A stretch of 64,000 nucleotides of DNA from Planctomycetaceae bacterium (GTDB taxonomy: Bacteria > Planctomycetota > Phycisphaerae > Phycisphaerales > UBA1924). Below the pieces are notes generated by a model, which saw only the letters and a list, made by a program, of their open reading frames with translations, made no database searches and was not told where the DNA came from. The stretch is from contig JAJTDF010000014.1 of assembly GCA_021294835.1 (NCBI GenBank), positions 1-64,000 of the forward strand, read 5' to 3'. Shown here one piece after another: positions 25,027 to 32,464 of this stretch (its first letter is position 1; every line of letters begins with the position of its first letter). The translations under genes were made by a program, and so were the position numbers.

Positions 25027-26151
25027 ATGGCGAGTCTGATCGGCATGACCGACATGTTGGTTGCGGCGTTGCAGGCGACCGGCGGCGGGCCCGCGGGCGG
25101 TGGTGGCGAGGAGGCGGTGGTGTACCGCCTGCTCAACGAGCAACTGCTGCTGCTGGCGACGGTGGTGGGGGCGATCGCGGCGTTGCCGTCGCTGATCGAG
25201 TTCATCGTGGAGTATCGCAAGCGGCGGGAGCGGATGGCGCTGAGCCTGGATGACGAGCAGGTGTCGGGGTTGACGGTGCGGCTGGCGGGGATGGACGGGT
25301 TTCTGGCGGCCAATGCGGACCTGATTGATCGGGCGCGGTTCCCGGAGGCGTATCGGGACGTGGCGGCGGGCAACGAGATGCTGCTGATCGGGCCGCCGCT
25401 GTCGGGCAAGAAGACGGTGGCCAGGCGGATGGCGCAACTGGCGGGGATGGATCGGCTGATCACGGTGCACAACCCGCGGAACTCTGACGCGCTGGCGCGG
25501 GCGAAGGCGTTGCTGCGGCGGGCGAAGCACGAGAAGGTGATGCTGCTGCTGCCGAACATCGACGAGGTGTTTGACGATGACGATGGGGAGGCGGAGGCGG
25601 AACTGGATGCGCTGATCGAGGCGACGGCGGCACGTGAGAACATTCTGGTGGTGGCGACGGCCAACGCGTGCCCGCCGGGCTCGGCCCTGGACAACCTGTT
25701 TGGCGTGGTGCTGGCGTTGCCGGGGACGCAGGTGGCGGCAAGGGCGGTGCCCGAGGTGAACGCGATCGGGCAGGGCCGCGAGCGGGCGGCGGTGCTGCGG
25801 GAGGTGGCGCTGTTCTACCTCGCCAGGGCGGAGGCGGGCGGGGCGCGGCTGGTGGGAATGGATGCCGCGGCAGCGGCGGAGCGGCTGGTGGCGGTGGCGA
25901 GCAACCCGGCGGAGGTGGAGGACGTGGTGGCGGTGGCGCGTACGGCGGCGACGTGGGCGGCGCGGCAGCGGACCGGGGCGGGGGCGGGGGCTGGGGCCAG
26001 GGCGGGGGCATCGGGAGGTGGCACGGGGAGCGGCGGGGGCGGGGCGGTGGCGGAGATCACGCCGGCGGTGCTGGAGAAGGCGATTGCGCGGGTGCTGCCG
26101 GGAACGGTGCCCGTAGACTGGGGGCATGGCACACGTACGGCTGAGTCTTGA
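25027..26151 (+). CDS. Membrane-anchored AAA-type ATPase
   Basis: The 374-residue protein has one N-terminal membrane segment (LLLLATVVGAIAALPSLIEF, about 37-56). It then has the Walker A motif IGPPLSGKKTVARRMA, the Walker B-like VMLLLPNIDEVFDDDD, and VVATANACPPGSALDNLF, which matches a sensor-1/arginine-finger region of AAA proteins. A poly-Gly/Ala linker precedes a short C-terminal helix. The fold resembles FtsH-like AAA modules, but no protease domain follows. ATG 25027 lies just after AAGGATGG. The last 26 bases overlap the start of pabB. The client is unknown. Confidence 0.7.
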   Translation: MASLIGMTDMLVAALQATGGGPAGGGGEEAVVYRLLNEQLLLLATVVGAIAALPSLIEFIVEYRKRRERMALSLDDEQVSGLTVRLAGMDGFLAANADLIDRARFPEAYRDVAAGNEMLLIGPPLSGKKTVARRMAQLAGMDRLITVHNPRNSDALARAKALLRRAKHEKVMLLLPNIDEVFDDDDGEAEAELDALIEATAARENILVVATANACPPGSALDNLFGVVLALPGTQVAARAVPEVNAIGQGRERAAVLREVALFYLARAEAGGARLVGMDAAAAAERLVAVASNPAEVEDVVAVARTAATWAARQRTGAGAGAGARAGASGGGTGSGGGGAVAEITPAVLEKAIARVLPGTVPVDWGHGTRTAES

Positions 26152-27703
26152 TTGCACGCCGGTGGAGTTGCTGCGGGCCTGGCCCGCGAACCAGCAGGTG
26201 GTGCTGCTGCATTCAGGCGGGGGGGTTGAGGGCGGTGGACAGAGCGGCGGCGAGTTGCCGGAGATGGTGCGGGCGACGGCGGCGCGGTGGTCGATCTTCG
26301 CAGCGCCGGCGTCGAACACCTACCAAGGGTGGCCGGAGGCGTTGCAGGCGGCCAGGCCCAACGACGGGCTGATTGATGCCCCGGACGCGGTGCCGTTTGA
26401 CGGCGGGTGGATCGGGTGGCTCGGGTATGACCTTGGGTTTGATTTGGAGCCCGCGGCACGGCGGGGCGATGTGCACGCGACTGATGACCGGCACTGGCCG
26501 GTGAGCCAGTGGGCCAACTGCCCGTCGGCGCTGGTGTACGACCATTGGCGGGGCGGGTGGCTGATGGCCGGGGAGCAACGCGGGGCTGAGCGGCTGGCGA
26601 TGACGGCGGTGCAGGCGGTGGGTGCGTGGCGCAAGGCGCAGCAGAAGGCGGCCGGTGAGGCCCGGACGGGCTTTGCGCTCGGGCGGCTGAGCAGCGGCAC
26701 GGGGCGGGCGGGGTATCTGGCGGCGGTGAAGCGGGCGCTGGAGCACATTGGCGCGGGGGACATTTATCAGGTGAACCTGGCGCACCGGCTGAGCGGAAGC
26801 TTCGAGGGATCAAGCCGCGAGCTGCATGCGGCGCTGGCGGCGGGTGCGGGGCCGTGGTACGGGGCGTACATCGAGGCTCCGGGCGGGGCGATGGCGCTGG
26901 AGATGCCGATGGGCAGTGATGAGGCCAGGCAGGCGGAGGTGCACACGCGGGTGGCGCGGAGCAAGCGGGCGGTGTGCTGCGTGAGCCCGGAGTTGTTCCT
27001 GGCGGTGTCGCCGTCGGGCGCGGTGGTGACGCGGCCGATGAAGGGGACGCGGCGGGTGGACGGCTCGGCCGAGCCGGCGCGGGAACTGGAGATGAGCGAG
27101 AAGGAGCGGGCGGAACTGACGATGATCACCGACCTGATGCGATCAGACCTGGGGCGGGTGTGCGTGCCGGGGTCGATCAAGGTGTCGGCGGATCGGACGA
27201 TTGAGCGGCACGGGGGCGAAGGGCAGGTGGAAGGTGGCGGCGGTGGGGGCGGTGGGGGCGGTGGCGGGGTGTGGCAGGCGACGGCGACGGTGCGCGGGCA
27301 GTTGGGGCACGGGGTGAGCCTGGCGGGGGTGCTCAAGGCGGCGTTCCCGGGCGGGAGCATCACCGGCGCGCCGAAGGTGCGGGCGATGCAGATCATCGAC
27401 GGGCTGGAGCCGACGGCGCGGGGGCCGTATTGCGGGTGCGTGGGGTTTGTCAGCCGCAGCGGGCACGCGGCGTTTGCGATGACGATCCGCACGGCGCTGA
27501 TCAGCACCGAGGCGGAGAAGCCCAAGGGGCCGAGCGCGTTTGCGGGGGCGACGCTGGACTACTGGGTGGGGGCGGGCATCGTGGCGGACAGCGTGCCGGA
27601 GGCGGAGTGGGAGGAGACGCTGGCCAAGGCGGGGGTGATTGCGCGGCTGGCGGAGGCCGGGGTGGTGAGCGAGCGCGGGGTGGTGGCGGGAGGTGGGGCG
27701 TGA
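26126..27703 (+). CDS. pabB: Aminodeoxychorismate synthase component I
   Basis: PabB converts chorismate with ammonia into 4-amino-4-deoxychorismate for folate synthesis. The 525-residue protein has the family elements GWIGWLGYDLGF, GDIYQVNLAHRL and SPELFL, then RPMKGTRR near residues 302-309. Its Lys in KGT distinguishes PabB from TrpE, which has AGT. GSITGAPKVRAMQIID and YWVGAGIVADS follow at the C-terminus. A run of about twelve glycines (around bases 27235-27272) is inserted after SADRTIERHG, where other PabB proteins have a short loop. The start overlaps the AAA gene, and the stop overlaps the NUDIX gene. Confidence 0.9.
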   Translation: MAHVRLSLDCTPVELLRAWPANQQVVLLHSGGGVEGGGQSGGELPEMVRATAARWSIFAAPASNTYQGWPEALQAARPNDGLIDAPDAVPFDGGWIGWLGYDLGFDLEPAARRGDVHATDDRHWPVSQWANCPSALVYDHWRGGWLMAGEQRGAERLAMTAVQAVGAWRKAQQKAAGEARTGFALGRLSSGTGRAGYLAAVKRALEHIGAGDIYQVNLAHRLSGSFEGSSRELHAALAAGAGPWYGAYIEAPGGAMALEMPMGSDEARQAEVHTRVARSKRAVCCVSPELFLAVSPSGAVVTRPMKGTRRVDGSAEPARELEMSEKERAELTMITDLMRSDLGRVCVPGSIKVSADRTIERHGGEGQVEGGGGGGGGGGGGVWQATATVRGQLGHGVSLAGVLKAAFPGGSITGAPKVRAMQIIDGLEPTARGPYCGCVGFVSRSGHAAFAMTIRTALISTEAEKPKGPSAFAGATLDYWVGAGIVADSVPEAEWEETLAKAGVIARLAEAGVVSERGVVAGGGA

Positions 27704-28356
27704 GCGGCCGGCCGGTGGGCGCTGAGGGCGATCGCGATGCGCGGGGGTATCGGGTGGCGCCGGGGCAGGGGCCCCGGTTGCGGGCGGATGTGGTGGATGT
27801 GTATGTGCTGCGGCTGGCGGCGGGGGACCAGCGGCAGCGGGGAGCACATGGCTACGGCGGAGACACCGAGAGCGGGCACAGCGCGGGCGGTGGTGATGGT
27901 GGCGGGGGGGTGACGCTGGCGCGGGCGGGAGAGCCCGGGCTGCTGCAGTTGCGGCGGAACAAGGACCCGCTGCGGGGGACGTGGCAGCCGATCATGGGGC
28001 ACATTGAGCCGGGGGAAACCGCGGTGGACGCGGCCCTGCGCGAGCTGCGCGAGGAGGCGGGGCTGGGGAGCGAGGACGGAGTGCTGGAGGGTGTGTGGGC
28101 GCTGGAGCAGGTGCACCCGTTTTTCATATGGCAGATCGACTGCGTGGTGCTGTCGCCCCGCTTTCTGGCGGTGGTGAAGCCGGGGTGGGAGCCTCGGCTG
28201 AACGCCGAGCACGATGCGGCGCGGTGGGTGGGGGTGTATGGCGGAGCGGAGGTGGACCGGGCGTGGGTGTGGCCGGGCCAGCGGGCGGCGGTGGCGGAGA
28301 TCCGGGCGTTGCGCGAGCCGGGGAGCGTGGCGGCGGGGGTGCAGCGGGTGCGGTGA
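27700..28356 (+). CDS. NUDIX hydrolase
   Basis: The 218-residue enzyme has a perfect NUDIX box, GHIEPGETAVDAALRELREE followed by AGL, matching G-x5-E-x7-REUxEExGU. This binds the metal and hydrolyses a nucleoside diphosphate linked to another group. The box is preceded by RNKDPLRGTWQPIM. The N-terminal 60 residues hold a Gly/Asp-rich insertion. GTG 27700 overlaps the pabB stop (GTGA), so the two are coupled. In several bacteria a NUDIX enzyme removes pyrophosphate from dihydroneopterin triphosphate in folate synthesis. The pairing with pabB makes that a reasonable guess, not a proven substrate. Confidence 0.85.
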   Translation: MSGRPVGAEGDRDARGYRVAPGQGPRLRADVVDVYVLRLAAGDQRQRGAHGYGGDTESGHSAGGGDGGGGVTLARAGEPGLLQLRRNKDPLRGTWQPIMGHIEPGETAVDAALRELREEAGLGSEDGVLEGVWALEQVHPFFIWQIDCVVLSPRFLAVVKPGWEPRLNAEHDAARWVGVYGGAEVDRAWVWPGQRAAVAEIRALREPGSVAAGVQRVR

Positions 28357-28373
28357 GGCCGGAGGGATGCGAC

Positions 28374-29072
28374 ATGGGTGACGGGCAGGATGACAATCGG
28401 GCGGCGGATGCGGAGGGGAGCGCGGCTCAGCAGCGGGCGCAGGGGATCGGGTGGTTTGGCCGTGTGACCCCGGCCGTATGGCGATCGACTTTGGAGGTTG
28501 TGCGGACCAAGGAGTCCGCATGGGAGCGGGCCAGGGATCTGGCATCGCTGGCAACCTCGGCCCCTGATGGCCGCGGCGATGAGATGTTGGCCCTGGCGAT
28601 GGAAGCGGCCCCGCAGGGGCGGGATGTGTTTGAGTGTGTGCGGGCGTATCGGTACATCGCTGCGGCGGCGCGTCACTGCGGTCGACGCGGGTTGGCTTTG
28701 AAGTTGTACAATCTCGCGTTGGTGATGAGCGAATCGGTGACGCCGCCTGCTTCGCGGGCCACGGCTTTGCTGGGGCTGGTGGAAGACGCGAAGGATCTGC
28801 GCGAGGTTGACATACGGGTCCCGGCGGCGGGCGTGGCGGATGCGGCGATGGTGCTCTTGGCGGACCCGGTGCGCAAGTGGCGCAAGTGGCGCAAGTGGGG
28901 CGCAACGTACCTGCACCGGTTGATTGACGCGCTGGGGCCGGAGCATCGGCGGGTGGCTGAGGAGGTGCTGGCCGAGCGCCTGGGCGTGGGGCGGGCGGCG
29001 GCGGTGCTGGCGAGACGGATCGCGAGGGAGCAAGCGTGGCTGGAGCAGCGACAGCGCTCAGCGGAGCGGTGA
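28374..29072 (+). CDS. Helical-repeat protein of unknown function
   Basis: The 232-residue soluble protein is rich in Ala, Arg and Glu. Helical hairpins such as SAWERARDLASLATSAPD and AYRYIAAAARHCGRRGLALK resemble TPR/SEL1-type repeats. It has no signal peptide and no catalytic motif I recognise. ATG 28374 follows GGAGGG by 8 bases and lies 17 bp after the NUDIX stop, so it may be the last gene of that transcript. A 9-bp tandem repeat encodes RKWRKWRKW near residues 167-175. The 3' end overlaps the convergent ankyrin gene by 15 bp. Confidence 0.65.
   Translation: MGDGQDDNRAADAEGSAAQQRAQGIGWFGRVTPAVWRSTLEVVRTKESAWERARDLASLATSAPDGRGDEMLALAMEAAPQGRDVFECVRAYRYIAAAARHCGRRGLALKLYNLALVMSESVTPPASRATALLGLVEDAKDLREVDIRVPAAGVADAAMVLLADPVRKWRKWRKWGATYLHRLIDALGPEHRRVAEEVLAERLGVGRAAAVLARRIAREQAWLEQRQRSAER
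28871..28897 (+). repeat. Three tandem 9-bp repeats within a gene
   Basis: GCGCAAGTG occurs three times in a row and adds RKW triplets to the helical-repeat protein. It could expand or contract by slippage without changing the frame. Confidence 0.85.
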
Positions 29073-29462
29073 GGCCGGCAGTATTGGCGTCTGGCCGTGG
29101 AACGCGGCATGGTCGGCTGCGGTGTGGCCGAGCGCGTCGGTGTCGGTGGGGTCGGCTCCGTGCGCAAGCAGCAGATCGACCAGCGCCTGGTTGCCGGTGG
29201 CGGCGGCGACCATGAGTGGTGTGGCACCGTTGAACCTGCCGGAAGCGGTTGTGGCGGCGCGAGCGTGCACGGCGGCCGGATCGGCGGCGAGCAGACGGAC
29301 GACAACGGGCATGTCCTCCCGCCAAACAGCGCCGTGCAGCGGGGGCATGAACAGATCGCGGCTCCGGGCCATGGTGACAAGCAGGCCTCCGACCAGGACG
29401 GCGGTGACGCCGAGGATTGCCAGAACGAGCAGAACCGGGATGGAGCGGCGGCGGCGGTGCAT
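29058..29462 (-). CDS. Short membrane-anchored ankyrin-repeat protein
   Basis: The 134-residue protein starts with a basic segment and one membrane helix (SIPVLLVLAILGVTAVLVGG). At least two ankyrin units follow: MPPLHGAVWREDMPVVVRLL and NGATPLMVAAATGNQALVDL, continuing LLAHGADP, with a partial third (DALGHTAADHAAFHG). The ankyrin portion should face the periplasm or, if reversed, the cytoplasm. ATG 29462 starts directly before the helix. The gene converges with the preceding plus-strand gene and overlaps its end by 15 bp. The partner is unknown. Confidence 0.75.
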   Translation of the reverse strand: MHRRRRSIPVLLVLAILGVTAVLVGGLLVTMARSRDLFMPPLHGAVWREDMPVVVRLLAADPAAVHARAATTASGRFNGATPLMVAAATGNQALVDLLLAHGADPTDTDALGHTAADHAAFHGQTPILPASPLR

Positions 29463-29606
29463 GGCAGGGGCGTGGCGGGGAGGCCGGTCGCTGGAGGGTT
29501 GCCTGGCGGCACCCGGCTGTTTCGGCGGCCGGGCTGGGGGTGTTCCGAGGTTTGGTGGTGAATCCGCTCGGAGGCGAAACTCCGAAGCGGGGTGCGCTGT
29601 ACCATT

Positions 29607-29628
29607 GATTGAAACGTGTGTTTGAATC
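29607..29628. promoter_or_regulatory. Candidate TetR operator upstream of tetR 1
   Basis: GATTGAAAC-GTGT-GTTTGAATC is an inverted repeat with 8 of 9 pairs matching, centred 73 bases before the tetR 1 start. Its size and position fit an autoregulatory TetR-family operator. No firm -35/-10 pair could be assigned around it. Confidence 0.5.
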
Positions 29629-29690
29629 GGTTGATTGAGTTCTGGTAGGTATGTGGTAAGTCGTTGGCAGGTATTGATTTGGAGCGATGT

Positions 29691-30410
29691 GTGGCGGATC
29701 GCGAGGCGGAACATCTGGTCGGCACGCGAGCGCGGCTGGTGGAGGTCGCGGGGGAGGAGTTTGCGCGGCGCGGGTTTGCGGATGCCACCGTGCGGGCGAT
29801 CTGCGAGCGGGCGGGGGTGAACATCGCCGCCGTCAACTACCACTTTGGCGACAAGGCCGGGCTGTATCGCGCCTGCGTGCAGAGCAAGTACGAGAAGAGC
29901 CTGGCCCATCGGCCCCCCGAGGGCGGGCTGGGCCCGGAGCGGCCGGCCGAGGAGCGGCTGGGCGTGTTCATCGCGACCATGCTCGAGCGGATGCTCGACA
30001 GCAGCGAGCCGGCGTGGCTGGCACGGATCATGGCGCGGGAGATGGTGCAGCCGACTGAAGTGTTCGACGAGATGTGCGACCACTTCATCCGGCCCCAGTT
30101 TGCCATGCTGCGGGGGATTGTCGCGGAGATCATCGGGGCGGAGGCCGAGAGCGTGACGGCGTATCGGGCTGCGTACTCGGTGGTGGGGCAGTGTTTGTTC
30201 TACAAACACTGCCGCGCGGTGGTGGAACGGATCACGCCGGGGCAGGGGTACGACCTGGCGGCGGTGGCGGGCATCGCCGAGCATGTCACGCGGATGTCGC
30301 TGGCGGGGCTGCGGGCGATGCGTGAGGCGGGCGCGGATGGGGCGGCGGGTGATGCGTGGGCCGCCGACAAGGCCCGGTTCTTCAGCGGCGATGGTCGGGG
30401 GATGAGTTGA
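29691..30410 (+). CDS. TetR/AcrR-family regulator 1
   Basis: The 239-residue repressor has the N-terminal helix-turn-helix of the family: RLVEVAGEEFARRGFADATV, then RAICERAGVNIAAVNYHFGD and KAGLYRACVQ. The C-terminal ligand-binding part (ERMLDSSEPAWLARIMAREM and onward) resembles the CerR-type C-terminal domain. GTG 29691 is preferred, since GGAG lies 7 bases upstream; TTG 29664 would extend it by nine residues. It lies 12 bp before the first permease gene and probably controls the efflux locus. A palindrome at 29607-29628 is its likely operator. Confidence 0.88.
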   Translation: MADREAEHLVGTRARLVEVAGEEFARRGFADATVRAICERAGVNIAAVNYHFGDKAGLYRACVQSKYEKSLAHRPPEGGLGPERPAEERLGVFIATMLERMLDSSEPAWLARIMAREMVQPTEVFDEMCDHFIRPQFAMLRGIVAEIIGAEAESVTAYRAAYSVVGQCLFYKHCRAVVERITPGQGYDLAAVAGIAEHVTRMSLAGLRAMREAGADGAAGDAWAADKARFFSGDGRGMS

Positions 30411-30422
30411 AAGGGACAGCCG

Positions 30423-31613
30423 ATGGTGTTTGTGGCGCTGAAGATGCTGGTGGGGGACCGGGCGAAGTTCCTGGGCATTGTGTTCGGGATCACCTTCGCC
30501 GCGATGCTGATCACGCAGCAGGCGTCGATCTTCATCGGGCTGATGACGAGGACGTTCGGCTTCATCACCGATACCACGCAGCCGGATGTGTGGGTGATGG
30601 ACCCGAAGGTGCAGTTCGTCGATGACATCAAGCCGATGCAGGACACGCAGTTGCTGCGGGTGCGGGGGATTGAGGGGGTGGCGTGGGCGATGCCGCTGTA
30701 CAAGGGGCTGATTCAGGCCCGGATGGACAACGGCACGTTTCAGAACTGCAACGTGATCGGGATTGACGATGCGACGCTGATCGGTGGGCCGCCGGAGATG
30801 GTCGAGGGCCGGCTGGAGGACCTGCGGCGGTCGGACTCGGTGATTGTGGACGAGGTGGGGGCGCGGACGCGGCTGGCCAAGCCGGCGCCGGGGGCGCCCC
30901 GGGATGCCGAAGGGAACATTCCGCCGGACTGGCCCCGCGTGCCGCTGACCATCGGTGACACGCTGGAACTCAACGACCGCCGGGCGGTGGTGGTGGGCAT
31001 CTGCAAGGTGAGCCGGACGTTTCAGAGCCAGCCGGTGCTGTACACCACGTACGGACGGGCGACGCAGTATGCCCCGCGGCAGCGGAAACTGCTGAGTTTC
31101 ATCCTGGTGAAGGCCGAGGACGGCCTGAAGCCGGAGGAGTTGACGCGGCGGATCCGCGAGCAGACGGGGCTGGCGGCGTACACCGGATGGGAGTTCAGCG
31201 AGAAGACGTACATGTACTTCGTGCGCTTCACCGGTATTCCGATCAACTTCGGGATCGCGGTGGCGCTGGGCTTTCTGGTGGGAACGGCGATCGCCGGGCA
31301 GACGTTTTACAACTTCACGCTGGACAACCTGCGGCAGTTCGGCGCGCTCAAGGCGATGGGGGCGAGCAACCGGACGCTGCTGGGGATGATCCTGCTGCAG
31401 GCGGCGGTGGTGGGGGTGATCGGGTATGGGCTGGGGGTGGGTCTGGCGTCGCAGTTTGCGCAGTTGTCGGCGCGGTCGGAACTGGCGTTCCGGTTGATCT
31501 GGCAGACGCTGGCGGCGACGGGGGGGGCGATCGTGGTGATCTCGATGCTGGCGGCGAGCCTAAGCCTGCTGAAGGTGATCCGGCTGGAACCGGCGATCGT
31601 GTTCAAGGGCTGA
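30423..31613 (+). CDS. FtsX-like ABC transporter permease 1
   Basis: The 396-residue permease has the MacB/DevC layout. An N-terminal membrane helix (FLGIVFGITFAAMLITQQAS) comes first, then a large extracytoplasmic domain of about 220 residues, and then three C-terminal helices (INFGIAVALGFLVGTAIAGQ and onward). The FtsX-type segment NLRQFGALKAMGASNRTLLG sits between helices and contacts the ATPase. It is clearly homologous to permease 2 along its whole length, including VALKMLVGD at the start and LEPAIVFK at the end. It follows tetR 1 in the same transcript. The substrate is unknown. Confidence 0.88.
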   Translation: MVFVALKMLVGDRAKFLGIVFGITFAAMLITQQASIFIGLMTRTFGFITDTTQPDVWVMDPKVQFVDDIKPMQDTQLLRVRGIEGVAWAMPLYKGLIQARMDNGTFQNCNVIGIDDATLIGGPPEMVEGRLEDLRRSDSVIVDEVGARTRLAKPAPGAPRDAEGNIPPDWPRVPLTIGDTLELNDRRAVVVGICKVSRTFQSQPVLYTTYGRATQYAPRQRKLLSFILVKAEDGLKPEELTRRIREQTGLAAYTGWEFSEKTYMYFVRFTGIPINFGIAVALGFLVGTAIAGQTFYNFTLDNLRQFGALKAMGASNRTLLGMILLQAAVVGVIGYGLGVGLASQFAQLSARSELAFRLIWQTLAATGGAIVVISMLAASLSLLKVIRLEPAIVFKG

Positions 31614-31675
31614 AGTCCGAGAAAAACAAGTCTTTTCAGCCGAATCAGGCGATCGGCGTAAAAAGTCGACCATTT

Positions 31676-31688
31676 TGAACGGCGTTCA
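31676..31688. promoter_or_regulatory. Operator 1 of tetR 2
   Basis: TGAAC-GGC-GTTCA is a perfect inverted repeat that ends directly before the -35 element of the tetR 2 promoter. It shares the consensus TGAACGGMGTTCA with operator 2, 50 bp away. Confidence 0.72.
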
Positions 31689-31717
31689 TTGACTGATCGA
31701 TGATCAGTGATCATAAT
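31689..31717 (+). promoter_or_regulatory. Sigma70-type promoter of tetR 2 and permease 2
   Basis: TTGACT (31689-31694) and CATAAT (31712-31717) are separated by exactly 17 bases. The spacer and -10 region hold two nested palindromes, CTGATC-GAT-GATCAG (31693-31707) and ATGATCA-G-TGATCAT (31700-31714). Transcription would start near 31724, inside or just before operator 2. Confidence 0.72.
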
Positions 31718-31725
31718 TCACGCAA

Positions 31726-31738
31726 TGAACGGAGTTCA
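31726..31738. promoter_or_regulatory. Operator 2 of tetR 2, overlapping the ribosome-binding site
   Basis: TGAAC-GGA-GTTCA is a perfect inverted repeat. It includes the Shine-Dalgarno GGAG (31731-31734), 7 bases before ATG 31742. A bound repressor here would block promoter clearance. Confidence 0.72.
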
Positions 31739-31741
31739 CTC

Positions 31742-32464
31742 ATGAGCCCGATGGACAGGCGGACACGCGAGAAGCAGCAGGTTCAGGAGCGGATCCTGAA
31801 TGCGGCCCGCGATCTGTTCGCGGCCGAGGGGTTTGAAGCGGTGACGATGCGGCGGATCGCCGAGGCGATTGAGTACACGCCCGGCGCGCTCTATGTGCAC
31901 TTCCGCGACAAGGCGGAACTGATCCGGGCGTTGTGCCGGAATGACTATGAGGCGTTGCGGCTGGCGACGGAGGATCTTCGGCGGACGGAGGCGGATCCGG
32001 TGCGGCGGATCTGGGCGATGGGGCACGGGTATCTGTCGTTCGCGGCGGCACATCCGAACCACTACAAACTGATGTTCATGACCTCTCCGCCGGCGGGGGT
32101 TGAGCCTGACGCGGAGGACCTGGCGTGCATGGAGGACCCGGACCGGGACGGGTATGCGGCGCTGGTGGAGTCGGTGATGCAGGCGATGGCGCAGGGGCGG
32201 TGGCGTGCGGACCTGAAGGACCCGGAGCTGGTGGCGCAGACGCTGTGGGCGGCGTTGCACGGGGTGGCGGCGCTGCAGATCGTCTACGGGCATGACCCGC
32301 TGTGGCAGATGCGGCCGTGGGATGAGCGGGCGAAGGAGATGGCGGTGACGGTGCTGCGGGGGATGCTGCGGGACCCGGGCGAGATTGAGCGAATGCCGGA
32401 CCTGGGGACGGTGGAGCAGTGGCGTGGGGGCGAGGCGGGGGCGGATAAGGAGGCGGCGTCATGA
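31742..32464 (+). CDS. TetR/AcrR-family regulator 2
   Basis: The 240-residue repressor has a typical N-terminal domain: RILNAARDLFAAEGFEAVTM, then RRIAEAIEYTPGALYVHFRD and KAELIRALC. Its C-terminal part has the WHG-type YLSFAAAHPNHYKLMFM segment (TetR_C domain). ATG 31742 lies 7 bases after GGAG; ATG 31751 is a second option. The gene ends in an ATGA overlap with permease 2, so both are translated together. It is not a close copy of regulator 1, although both sit in front of a homologous permease. The two flanking operators suggest autorepression. Confidence 0.9.
   Translation: MSPMDRRTREKQQVQERILNAARDLFAAEGFEAVTMRRIAEAIEYTPGALYVHFRDKAELIRALCRNDYEALRLATEDLRRTEADPVRRIWAMGHGYLSFAAAHPNHYKLMFMTSPPAGVEPDAEDLACMEDPDRDGYAALVESVMQAMAQGRWRADLKDPELVAQTLWAALHGVAALQIVYGHDPLWQMRPWDERAKEMAVTVLRGMLRDPGEIERMPDLGTVEQWRGGEAGADKEAAS

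Noticed and set aside
26126-27703. Annotation as anthranilate synthase TrpE
   Set aside because: The KGT motif in RPMKGTRR is characteristic of PabB; TrpE has AGT there.
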